Part shown: positions 13,750 to 23,936 of the stretch, in pieces
Numbering within the stretch: the first letter of the stretch is position 1
Layout of the letters: every line of letters starts with the position of its first letter
Assembly: GCA_013396995.1 (NCBI GenBank)
Contig: VWZP01010941.1
Span: 689,655 to 753,654, forward strand
Reading direction: 5' to 3'
Length of the DNA stretch: 64,000 nucleotides
Source: Dicaeum eximium
Taxonomy: Eukaryota > Chordata > Aves > Passeriformes > Dicaeidae
The notes under the pieces: model-generated
Databases searched by the model: none
Told to the model about the DNA's origin: nothing
The model's input: the letters and a program-made list of their open reading frames with translations, nothing else
Made by a program: the position numbers and the translations under genes

Positions 13750-14300
13750 TCTGTCAGGTTATATTTTGAGCTGCCAGCGCTGATTTTTCCAGCCTTTTGG
13801 GATGTTATTAAATTACTTTCCAAGGACTTTTAATAAGCACTTTCGATACCTTTGAAGCGTGCAGCTTTGTGGGAAGATTACAGTCCCGCATCCATCTCGC
13901 TGGGAGAGAAACAATGGCAGCAGGGCTGGTGTTTGATCTCTCCTCCAGAAGGCGAGAGAGGGTTTGGGTTAGACAAAGAGGTGAGCTGCTGATTTAGAGC
14001 TAATGTTTAAAAATAGGTAGGTCTCCCTCCAAGATAGAGAGACCTGCCCTCCTCTGTGTAATCGCCTGCCTCTGCCTCGCCGGACTTGCAGAAACACAGC
14101 TCGCTTTATTTGAAAGCTTCGAGTGCAGCATCGCAGTTTGATTCTTGGTCCTTTTAAAGCTATAACTAGGCCATCTGACCAGCTTTAAAGAGCAGGAGAA
14201 CTTTCCATTAGGACTTGCGACACTCTCTTGGCAGCACTGGAATTGCATTCTTACCTTTTATTTCCTTTCTCTGACATCTCATGTCACTCAGGCAGGAGAA
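13750..14300. promoter_or_regulatory. Candidate regulatory block
   Basis: Contains gttattaaattactttcc, ttaataagcac and gctaatgtttaaaaatagg. No coding signal. Confidence 0.3.
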
Positions 14301-15239
14301 ACTCAGCTTTATAAACTCACTCATCTCTACCTTGAAATTTCTCCCTAATTAGGGTCCCAATCCCAGTGGTGGGACTGGATGTCAGGAGCTGGATGTGGAA
14401 CAGAGCCAACAGCAGTGGTGGAGGTCAAACCAAACTGCTCCCTGCAGCCCCAGGACCACCTGGCCCCAGTAGCATCAGTCAGGGGCAGTGAGACAGCTTC
14501 TCCTATGTCTGTGCCCACAACTCCCACACAGGAGAAACAGAGTCACCATCCCTGCCATGCCAAGCATCTGCGTGTCTGGCCCCCGTGCTGGCTCTGTCAG
14601 GGCCCATCAGATGAGTTACAGCACCACGAGCACCCAGCTCCACCAAGCATGCCTTCACTGCAGGGAGAAAAGGTGTCAAGGGAGTCGAATTCCCTTTATC
14701 TGTGGATAACTACTGCTGCCTTTAACAGCCTGGAATAAACTAGCCATAAATATCATGATCATAAGTGCTTAGATATGGCAACTTTACACTGAACAGAGGT
14801 TTTAACCTTCCCCGTGGAGGATATCCAGCTCTACATCACTGACTGTTTCCATTCAGCTGCACGGCCAAAGACAAGCTCTTGATGAGTTGCTCAGAGCAGC
14901 TGCACCAGCTTCTGGCCACCTCTCAGCCCAGTCTAACCCCAGTCCTTCACCCAGTTTTGGGGTAGGACCTCCCTCCTGCTTTCAGGGCCAGACAAGAGTC
15001 CTGCTGCCCTCTCTCCCCTGCCAGCATTCTTTCCTCCTCTGAGGAATCACCAGCATTGGAGCCTGCCATTTACTGGGCTCCTGTGGGGCTCTGTCTTCCA
15101 TTCTCATTCCCACCCACAAGGAGGGTCCTGAGCCACCAACTTCTGCAGCAGTTTGTCACCATCACCTTGTCCCTGAGCCAGGCCAGGGGTCCCGTATCAG
15201 CAAGAGGGCAGTTTGCCTCCTCCCTGCACCTTGCCAGTG

Positions 15240-15470
15240 CCCCGCCGTGACTTTATTTTGCATGGCGACTTTGAGGGGAGCTGTAAAACACTCAGACGAG
15301 TTAAATAATACACGACAGTGTACGGTATAAATTACAGGAAGCCAGCGGTGGAGCGACATTGTATGCTGAATAAATTAAAGGCTGCGTGACTTAGAGGCAA
15401 GATTGATCTGCCGAGCATTTTGTTTAGTGACGTGCTTGTCATAAGGGAGAGCTAATTACAGGCGCGGAGG
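15240..15470. promoter_or_regulatory. Candidate conserved non-coding element
   Basis: Contains gttaaataatacacgac, gtataaattacagg, gctgaataaattaaagg and gagctaattacagg, with CpG-containing words kept in an AT-rich setting. Confidence 0.45.
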
Positions 15471-16439
15471 CGCGCGGCTCCGGCGCTGGGGAGCACAGAG
15501 CAAACTGGGCTCACGAATGTCAGCGGGGTCCCTGCACTCCCAGGATCTGCTCTTTCTGAGGCCAGCCACATGCCAGGCCCCGTAAGCTGGATGCCTGCTG
15601 CTTTCCCAGGGCCATCCAGCACTGTCACAGCCCAGGAAAAGGACTGTGCTGCCACAGGGAGCTGCCACGGTCTGAAAGCTGTTGTGGAGGACACAGGCAG
15701 CTGTGGCTCTGGGGTCTGCCCTGAGCAAGGGCTGGTGTTGGGGCTGCCTCAGGGGCTTAAGGGAAATGGAGATAGTCTATCCTGAGCCCATTCTTAATGG
15801 AGCAGAGCCATATAGGAGTGCATCCTTTGCTCCTGTGGCATTTTTAAGGCCAGCGCTGCTAACAAGGTGACACAGGAATTTCACTGCTCTGGGGTAACCA
15901 GGGCTGGCTGAGCAGCAAAGCTGAGAGCTGTGGGGGCTGATTTGGGAACTGAAGAGTACAAAAGGCAAGTACAGTTCAGAAACTAGTTAGGTATCCTGTA
16001 ATAGCAGGATGCTGCCATGAGCCACCAAGGGAGGGGGCAGTCTTCTTTGGGTCACAATTTGGACTGGATAATTTTGGGGAAGATATGCTTTACCCAATGG
16101 ATGTGGGATGTGGGAGACTGGTGAGAAGCTTGGATTCAGCTGGGTGACTTTAAGTGCCAAACTTGGGGCTGAGTTTGGAGGCTTTTCCTGCTGGGCTCCA
16201 GAGCAGGGATGACTCCTGTGCCAGGAGGTCTGTCCCCGTTGCCTGAACAGCTGAGCCATGCCGTGCAGGCTGAGGGCATCCCTCGAGGTCTCAGCAGAGG
16301 CTGTGACATGGGGCTGGTGGGATGGGGACCTCCCTGGCGTGCCAGAAGGGCGCCAGTGGCTGGAGAGGGTGCTCTGGGGCGGGCCGGCCATCGGGATGTG
16401 CTCCCCTCCGGCTGGGCCGGCTCGGCGGCTGTCTGTCAC

Positions 16440-16900
16440 TCGGTGGGATTATGAGTAGTGAGTGTAATGCATCGGCGTATGAATAGGGTTGTCTGGCTGA
16501 TGGTGATGTATCGTTTTTCATTACTGCCTCTCAAGCCCTCCCTGCTTCACGTGTGGAAATTCTATTTATTCCCTAATTTGTAAAAATTCCCTCCTTATCT
16601 GATACCAATCAGGGAGGGGTAATTGGCTCTCCAGGGCTAGCGGCTGGGGTCCTGATGAAGAGATATGTGTGTCTGCTCTGGCTGTCCAGGCACCCTGCCC
16701 TGCTGCACCAGCGACACGGGCCACAATTAATAATGATTTGCAAATGGCAGACAAGCAATAACGCAGAAAGATGTCCAGCCAGCCTCCTGCCCGCCCCTTA
16801 ATTTCCTTCTGTAATATAAATGGCACAGGAACGAAAATCCAGCGCTATAAATTCTGAAATTAGTTATTCACCGTAATAAATGGTTCCCTTTTTGGTGCTC
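16440..16900. promoter_or_regulatory. Candidate conserved enhancer-like element (octamer, GATA, CCAAT, E-box)
   Basis: The palindromic octamer-like ATTTGCAAAT is at 16736-16745 next to aattaataatg. TTATCT-GATA (16595-16604) runs into CCAAT at 16605-16609. The E-box CACGTG is at 16548-16553. The density of recognisable words in a non-coding interval is high. Confidence 0.5.
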
Positions 16901-17179
16901 TGTTCTCCCCATCCTTCTCCCCTGACCCCCCCCACTTCCTCCTCCCTTCCCAGCCCCCTTGCCTGCTACCTACTTCATTTGAGTCCTAATATGCAAATGC
17001 TGTAATTTAACGGGATGGTGAAGTTGATTTTCATGTTAACTTAATTACTTTGATTTATGAAGGGCTGGGATGTAGACACAGTTCCATCCTTGCCCACCTC
17101 CCACCCTCACCCCTCTGCAGTCCTGCTGACCCGCTGCCTCTCTTCCATTTTCTTCCCTTGGCTCAGTCCTCTTTTCCTC

Positions 17180-17645
17180 TTCTTCCCAAGTTTAGTGCTT
17201 TATTAGCTGCCTTTAAGTGGACATAAGTCCTCGCGACAATCGCATGATGCGGAGGACAAATTCCCCGTCCTGCCTTGTTTAATCGTGCCTGGATAATGGA
17301 TGTATAATTGACTCATTTGAATGCTTTTGCCTACAGGAGTGCAGAGCATTAAATGTTTGATTGCCTTAATTTCCAAACAGATCATTATCCCCTTCTTACC
17401 CGCTCTTAATAAACACTTTATGAGGATTTTTTTTTGTAAAGGAAAAAAATCTCCACTCCTCGTACTTCTCTGAAGTGATAAACTCTAATTAAGTCTAATA
17501 TTTAAAAATATGGTAATGGTGACTTGTTTGAATAAGTGGCCTGCATTTCCATAATTTCATTATTACGTAAAACACGCTAATTATTTGAAGTGCGCTTATT
17601 ACTAAAAGAGAAATCTCCTTCTAATAAAGATGAAATTGGCTTTTT
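17180..17645. promoter_or_regulatory. Candidate conserved non-coding element (strongest in the intron)
   Basis: Nearly 500 bp of AT-rich, low-repeat sequence. TAATTAA lies at 17486-17492, TAATTA at 17578-17583, and the bZIP palindrome TTACGTAA at 17563-17570. Other words include gtttaatcgtgcc, ggataatggatg and gtttgattgcc. GC-rich DNA follows abruptly after about 17690. Confidence 0.5.
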
Positions 17646-18459
17646 TCCCTGTATTGCTGTGCATGCCGCTCCCCTTTTCTTCTGGACGGTGAGTGGCCGC
17701 AGCCAGGAGCGGGGTGATGGCAGCATTCGTTTTGTTTGCTCAGGGAAGGCTGCCAGCCAGGGGATGCTGGATGTGCAGGAGCAGCACAGAGGCTGAAGGA
17801 CAAGCTGAGGGCTCTGTACACCCTGGGTCACCCTTGGCCCCGGCAACATTGGTGCCCTTTGGGCTCATGGGCTCCAGGAGTTGTTGGGAACGTTGCAAGC
17901 TCAGCCCCTGCTGCCCATTCCCTCCAGCAGGGATGCACCAGGTGTCATGGTTTGCCCACATGGCATCGCCTGTGCCAGGCTATCCAGCAGCCTGTGGGGC
18001 TGGAAGGTGTCTCAGCAGCTGGGTGTCTTGCAGTGCAGAGGCCCCAGCCACCCAACTCTGCCCTGGGAGAGGGCCAGCATGGTGGGTGCATGATGAGAAG
18101 AGTGGTTCCCAATGCAGAGGATGGGAGGAAGCATCCTGTCTCCCACAGAGTGACAGTGGCCAGCCTGGGTGGGAGAAAGGAAGTGCCCAAGGCAGCAGGT
18201 TGATGGTCAAGACTGGTCCCCTTTTGCTTCACTTCCTACTGACCTGGAAACTGCCAGAGATGGGCCCTGCCTGCTGCAGTGTCCCTGCTGGGGTAAACTG
18301 GATTTGGAGGTCTTGCTGACCCCAGTGTGCAGGGAGTGGGACAGGCATCCTGTCCCCCTGGGACAGACATAGGTTGAGGGAGGATGAGTATGAATTGTGT
18401 CCGACCCCTCTTCAGAGGCTGTGCGGGCGCTCTGTGGCGGGGCAGGCAGGGAGGCACTG

Positions 18460-18660
18460 GGATGAAGTCAATATAAAACTAATTTTCTTTTCTTCATGAA
18501 GAAATGAGGTGTGTGGCAGTAACGTAATTGCAGATAATGAGGTAAGTTATTCTTAATATTCTGCACGTCGCTGTCAGCTCCACCTAATATACCTGCCGGC
18601 TGTGCGGGACATGCACAGCCCCTTGCCCCATGAGCAGGATTATGAGGCCATTAATTTGGG
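18460..18660. promoter_or_regulatory. Candidate regulatory block
   Basis: Contains aactaattttctttt, gtaacgtaattgcagataatg and ccattaatttggg. Confidence 0.3.
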
Positions 18661-19119
18661 AGCAGCTCAGCAGGACCATCCCTGGCATCCCTGTGGATCC
18701 CTGGGAGCTGGGAGCACTTGGTTCTGACACGTCCTTGTCGCCACTATGGCCGGCATCCTGGTGTCCCCACCTTGCCCAGCATGTCATGGCGGGGATGGAT
18801 TCAGATCAGACACAAACTCCCACCTAGCTCCAGTGTGGACAGGGTGAGTGGCACAAGAGCCTGTCTCTGTGTGCTGGGAAAATGCTGTCACTCCCTGCCC
18901 TGACAGTGACATTCCTGCTCACAGGGAGCAGCACAGCCCACTGTGGGGACACAGCACCCGGTGCTCCCATTCATGATTGCTGGGGACGCCAGCAGCAGTG
19001 CCAGACTTGGTGAGATCTCTGAGGTCCATACAGCTGCTGCCGCTCACAAGGCCACCTGCTGTCCCCCAGGGGCGGCGGTGGGGAGGCTCCGGGTGGCGGT
19101 GGCCGGGCGGCCCCGTTTC

Positions 19120-19270
19120 CGCTTTGCAGGGAGCTGTTATACAAAGGCAGCGGTGATATTATTCATTAACAGTAATCTGCCATTAGAACATTGACAAATG
19201 GCCCCTCGGCGCCTGAGCATCAGTTCTGGTACAGCCCATAAAGCATGGGGACAGTTTAAATATGGACCTG
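19120..19270. promoter_or_regulatory. Candidate regulatory block
   Basis: Short AT-rich island (gatattattcattaacag, aatctgccattagaac) between GC-rich stretches. Confidence 0.3.
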
Positions 19271-20339
19271 CTCAGCTCGGGCTGGGGGTGATCCGTCTTC
19301 CCAGCCATAGCACAGGTGCAGTGGGGTTGCCTCCAAATGAGCACATCTGGGGGGGCCCTGAAGTCCCTGACCACCCACAGCCCACCAGCGCAGCTGCTGG
19401 GATGGAAAAGCTCTCTCCTTGCTCCGGAAGCATCTCGGCCCAGTGCACAGCGGTTGTTGCAGTAGCACTCGGCCCCCTGAGCCCCTGTGGCCACCTGTCT
19501 GTGTGGTTTGATCCTGTGGGGAGGTGGGAGAGGTGGGAGAAATGCTGGCAGGGCAGCACACATAGGGATGCAGCCCCTACCCTTCTCCCCTGTGTCTGGG
19601 CTGGGTGTGGAAGCGATGCTCTCCTGGAGTGAGCGTTGCTGCTTCTGGCAGCCCAATCCAGCAGCAGGCTCCTGCTGATGGAATCCTTGAGCTCATGCTG
19701 GGTTTGCAGCAGTGCCGCCGTGCAGGGGCTGGCGGGAGGGCGCATGCCAGACAGTCAGCCCAGTGCCATGGGCTGGGGGCTTTCTGCCTCGTCTCAGCAG
19801 AGGAGTGCAATGGGAATATCTGTTCCCCTCCAAGGACGAGGAAGCCAGTGATGCTGAATGGCCAAACAAACTCCAGCCTAAACTTAGGAGAGCGTCATGC
19901 TGTCCCATGCGTGTGCACGTGTTGCTGTCCTCGGCTGTCACTGCAGCCAGAGCTTGGCAGGACACGGAGAGGGCTGGAACGAGGGTGTCGGGCCAGTGTG
20001 GCATCACAGTGGGTAATGCTGGAACACACGGGGCAGGAGGGTTAAAACCTGGTGGGCTAAGCCAGCCAGGGTGAGTGGCAGCTGGGGCATCACATTACCC
20101 CACACTGCACTGGCAGCTGGACCAAAGGAGGGTCCCAGAGGTAGCCAGCCCCAGAACACAGCACCTCAGGGCAAGCTCAACCCCAGCCATCCTGGGCCAC
20201 TGCACGGGGACAAGGGGCAATGCTCAGAAGCAGCATAGCAAGGTGAGGGGCAGGGAGGCAGGGCAGAGCCACTGCTCTGTTTGCATGAGGCAGGATAACC
20301 CCAGGCTCACCCCTTTCACACACACCGCACAACACCCCT

Positions 20340-20680
20340 AAATCAATTGCATCTTATTATTACAATATCAATATACAATATTCCTACAATAACACCATTG
20401 ATTTTCTACTCAGAGGCTGCACCTAAGTCTGTTTTAAAGAGGAGGGAGTTAATAGTGCCCTCATTAAAAATCTATAGATTACCCCCCACCCCAAAAAAAA
20501 GAAAAAGCAGTTTATATTCATTAGGGCTATTGAATATAAAGTAATATGTTTGTGTAGGACATTGGAGTAATGTGATAATCCGTCCGCATATCAGGGAGAA
20601 ATCCACTTAGCAACCCTGTCAGCTTGACAAGAAAAATGTGCCCATAAAGTCGGGAATACATTGAGGGAGTGAGCGGGAGG
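20340..20680. promoter_or_regulatory. Candidate conserved non-coding element
   Basis: Contains aatcaattgcatctta, caatatcaatatacaatatt, gagttaatagtgcc and gaatataaagtaatatg, with GC-rich flanks on both sides. Confidence 0.45.
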
Positions 20681-21059
20681 AGAGCGGGGCGTGTGTGCGC
20701 GCCTGTGCAGAGCCGTGCTGGCCGTCAGCGTGGGACCACCTTCACCCATCACCCTGCTCAGCCTTGGCACACAGCTGGGCACCCCTCAGGCCCCTGGAGG
20801 TGGCTGGGGCTGGGACACACCAAGTGTGCCAGGAAGGGGATCAAGCTGGGGGTCTCTCCAACCTGCCAGCCTCCCCGGCCCCAGGGAGGGTCACCAGATG
20901 GGACAGGTTGGTGGGTGCCAGCCTGGGTGCTGGGGTAGCACCACCATAGCCATGTGTCCCCCAGGGAGAGTGGGGCTGGGTAGGGGCTATGGGGTGGGCA
21001 GGGCTGCCTGTGCCCTCCTGCCAGCCTCAGACCCTGCTTGGCCCCCACCCCGTGGTCAC

Positions 21060-21480
21060 CTTTGCGATGGATTAAGCACTGAAAAGCAGCAGAGCAATCC
21101 CGGTCGCGCTCTCTTAGGCTGTCAATTGCCATTTTTGTAATAGAAATTCCTTTCACAAGGTAACGACGGCCAGATTTAGAGGATTTCATATTGTTAATAA
21201 TTCCCCAAACAGCCATCTGACTGTGTTGTTTTAAAAGCCGCTTAGTTTTTTGCTTTGGAGTTTATGAAAATCTCCCACTCTAATATCCCGAGAGCCAGCC
21301 TATAATTGTGTTATTAAATCAATCGGAGCGGATTACATTGTAAAATCAATAGATGGCTGTAATTGCATATTAGAAAGTTGTTCTGCTGTTGTTGATTTTT
21401 TTTTACATGGATAATTATAATAAGCATGTTTACCTTAGCGCTGATTTGGAATGAGTCTCACTAAATGATGTATGATGAGC
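21060..21480. promoter_or_regulatory. Candidate conserved non-coding element
   Basis: Contains gtcaattgcc, cctataattgtg, attaaatcaatcggagcg, the POU/homeodomain-like taattgcatatta (21360-21372) and ataattataa (21411-21420). The edges against GC-rich DNA are sharp and there is no exon. Confidence 0.5.
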
Positions 21481-22454
21481 TTGGCACACTCACTGCCAGG
21501 GGCCATGGCATCGTTTGGGACAGCAAGGACAGCGCTGGTGGCATGGGCATGTGGGTGGCATTGACCTAACAGGGTTCCACCAGTTTTGCAGGGTGGCAGC
21601 TGAGAGTTCAGGGTGTCTCCCAGCGCTGACACCAGCAACAGGGCACACTGGGGTTTTGGGGAGGCAGGTGATGGGTGCAGGAAGCAGACAGCAGTCCCAG
21701 ATGGTGTCCCCAGGGACCAGCTTGGGAGTCCCAGGAGGTGCCATGGAGTCTTGCTGCCTATCTGGCAGCTGCCCAGTCTCTGCAGTTCCCCCTCACCAAT
21801 ATGGAGCAATAGTCAAGCCCCAGTGCCCACTCCAGCTCGGGGCAATGCTGCAGGCTGTGAGGTTGGCAGTGGCACACCTGGGGCTGTGCTTTCACATCCA
21901 AACTGCTCACTTGCCACCCACCTGCTACAGCTCCAGGATCTGCTTTGCTGTTACTTTTTGGGGGTACCAGGCCAGGGCTGGCTGGGTGGAGGTACTTTGG
22001 CCACAGACAGTTGCCTTCCTCTTACCTCTGTTTCCCCAGCTTTCAAGCCACTATTACCCTGTTAGATCCCACTGGCAGCTGGCTCCAAGGGCTGAGGGTT
22101 TTCCAAGGGGCTCAGTTGTGTGGGGGGTGAAATGGAGCAGGCGATCCTAAGGACAGTGAGGGGATCACTTGAGTGACAACAAGTGACAGCAGCAGAAGTG
22201 ACTTGTGACATTGTGACTTGGCTGGGCAGGACACCTGTCACCTCCAGGGGCATTATGCAGCCATCAGTGTCACCTTGGGAAGCAGAGAGGACAAAGGCAC
22301 AGAGAGATGGGCTCACCTCTGCCCCCATGCCAGCCAGTGGGCTGGGGTCCCCCCTCCTTTGTTGGGCTGTCCTCATGCCCAGCTGCTGTCCCGTGTCACA
22401 CGAGTGACAGGAAGGGGTGCCATGGGAGGGTCTCGGGGGACACTCCAGAGGCAG

Positions 22455-22524
22455 GTGGCACTGATGGGGACATTACCTCTTTGAAAGGTAGGAATGAAAG
22501 AGGTAATGTCCCCATCAATGCCAC
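22455..22524. repeat. Near-perfect inverted repeat (28-bp arms, 14-nt loop)
   Basis: Left arm 22455-22482 begins gtggcactgatggggacatt and right arm 22497-22524 is its reverse complement except for one position (C against A). The loop is gaaaggtaggaatg. Transcribed from either strand it would give a stable hairpin of about 70 nt, the size of a small-RNA precursor. It lies inside the ERI3 intron, about 1.3 kb before the last exon. It could also be a trace of a foldback mobile element. Confidence 0.9.
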
Positions 22525-22789
22525 GTGCCAACGTCAGCCAGGAGGATGCCCAGCTCAGGGCAGCCCCTCGGGGACCTGCACCTCCAACAGACGCTGGGGG
22601 ACAGGCAATGGCTTTGCCAGCAGGTCACTGGGCACAGCGGGGCTGGGCAGTGCTGCTGGTCTAGCAGGGAGCATCCAGGAGGCCGGGCAGCCCCATCCCT
22701 GCAGGCAGATGCCTGGCAGCAGGACAGCGCTGCCCGGCTGCGGGGGGCCCTCAATCCGGCACGCAGCACTGTCAGCAGGCAGCCTGCTG

Positions 22790-23010
22790 TCTCCTAGACA
22801 GTGAAATATGGCCACAATTAGCCCGGATACAGTTCAATTATGATAAACAGCGTTTGCACCCTTTAAGCTGTGATTAAAAGGCCTCCTCCCGTTGATAGAG
22901 AGACCTAATTTCACATTATTATCGCTGTAGCTTGATTATAAAGCACTCCCTGGATTTACAGTTGGGAGATGGATGTGGAGGCTTCTTTATCATTTACACA
23001 TCAGTAATGA
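22790..23010. promoter_or_regulatory. Candidate conserved non-coding element
   Basis: Contains ggccacaattagcc, ttcaattatgataaacag, gacctaatttcacatt and gcttgattataaagc within about 200 bp. Confidence 0.45.
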
Positions 23011-23129
23011 TGCAGCCTTCCCTCCACCACAACATCCATCCAGCGGCGGTGGGGAGAGGGGGGCCTTGCCTGCACCCCCCTCCCGGGGCACCCTCTCCCT
23101 GTGTCAGCCAGGCCCCGCTGCCACACGCA

Positions 23130-23440
23130 AGTGGGCAAAGTCACCCTTACAGTAACAGCTTGATAAATGGGCGGGCGGTAATGAAATAGAGACATCAAGG
23201 CGTGGGGCGAGGAAGAAAGAGTGGTAATCGGAACGAGTGGAGCTGTCCCGAAACGGAGGGGAGCGGGAAGAAGGATCGCCTCTGCGCCGTGTGCTGTCAA
23301 GGGAGAAATTACACATTTACTCTTGCTTTTTCTTAAGGAGACGGCCCTCATAGATCAAAACATGGATTTACAAGCCAATTTTCAACATGAAATATAGACA
23401 CTAGGAATCAATTTAAGCCCAGCTTCTATTTTAGCAAACC
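23130..23440. promoter_or_regulatory. Candidate conserved non-coding element next to the ERI3 last exon
   Basis: Contains cagcttgataaatgg, gcggtaatgaaatag, gggagaaattacac and aggaatcaatttaagc. It lies 400-700 bp before the terminal exon. Confidence 0.4.
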
Positions 23441-23853
23441 GTGCCTGAGTTTAGTCCCAGGTAAATAACACCAGAGCCTTCCCCCTTCCCATCTTGCTGT
23501 TTTGCCTCGGCCCAGCACCAGGAGTGGCTGTGGCTTGCCATCCCAGCCACCTGCCACTTGTCAAACTCTGGTCGGTGGGCATAGGGAGGCACCACGGGCT
23601 GGCTCTGGTGGGGATGTGGGTGACCCAGACCTTCAGGGCATGGATCCATCTCAGTGCAGCACTGGGTCAAACTGGGATGCAGGTGGCCAGTGGTGGGACT
23701 GGGAACTCTGCAATCACACCACATCACTGCAGAGTCCTTGGGACAGAGTACCTGGTCTGGTGGGGACACAGACCCAGCATGGGATTCAGAACCTGCTCCG
23801 ACAACTCATTTGGATCATGCCTCTAACCCAGTACCTCTGTGCTTTCTCCTTAG

Positions 23854-23936
23854 ACGACTGCAAGAACATTGCCAACATCATGAAGACACTGGCCCATAGA
23901 GGCTTCATCTTCAAGCAGACCTCCAAACCTTTTTGA
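23854..23936 (+). CDS. ERI3: ERI3 terminal coding exon (ERI1 exoribonuclease family member 3, C-terminus)
   Basis: The exon encodes the C-terminal 27 residues of ERI3, a member of the DEDDh 3'-5' exoribonuclease family related to ERI1. The acceptor tag is at 23851-23853. The first two bases (AC) complete a split Asp codon, then GAC TGC AAG AAC follow and the peptide runs to TSKPF with TGA at 23934-23936. The reading DDCKNIANIMKTL..RGFIFKQTSKPF is near-identical to the ERI3 family C-terminus as I know it. The Asp pair ends the Exo III motif (H-x-G-x-x-D), so this exon carries the last metal-binding Asp while the catalytic His sits in the upstream exon outside the window. Only this exon is present; the rest of the nuclease domain lies to the left. 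It is convergent with DMAP1. Confidence 0.95.

Larger units (their letters stand above)
1..23853 (+). other. ERI3: ERI3 last intron (3' part; upstream end outside window)
   Basis: This stretch lies upstream of the ERI3 terminal exon and ends in the acceptor ...ctttctccttag at 23853. I searched it for earlier ERI3 exons, in particular the one encoding the segment that precedes the Exo III motif Asp pair, and found none. I therefore read all of it as one intron, continuing beyond the left edge. Open frames here are scattered on both strands, GC-rich and without recognisable domains. What it does hold is a series of AT-rich blocks listed separately as candidate regulatory elements, plus a poly-T run, a strong inverted repeat and a GTGAC cluster. 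The GC-rich DNA between the blocks shows nothing I can name. Confidence 0.8.

Noticed and set aside
1..23853. Upstream ERI3 exons within the window
   Set aside because: No segment encoding the exonuclease motifs or the stretch before the terminal Asp pair was found on the + strand; earlier exons must lie to the left.
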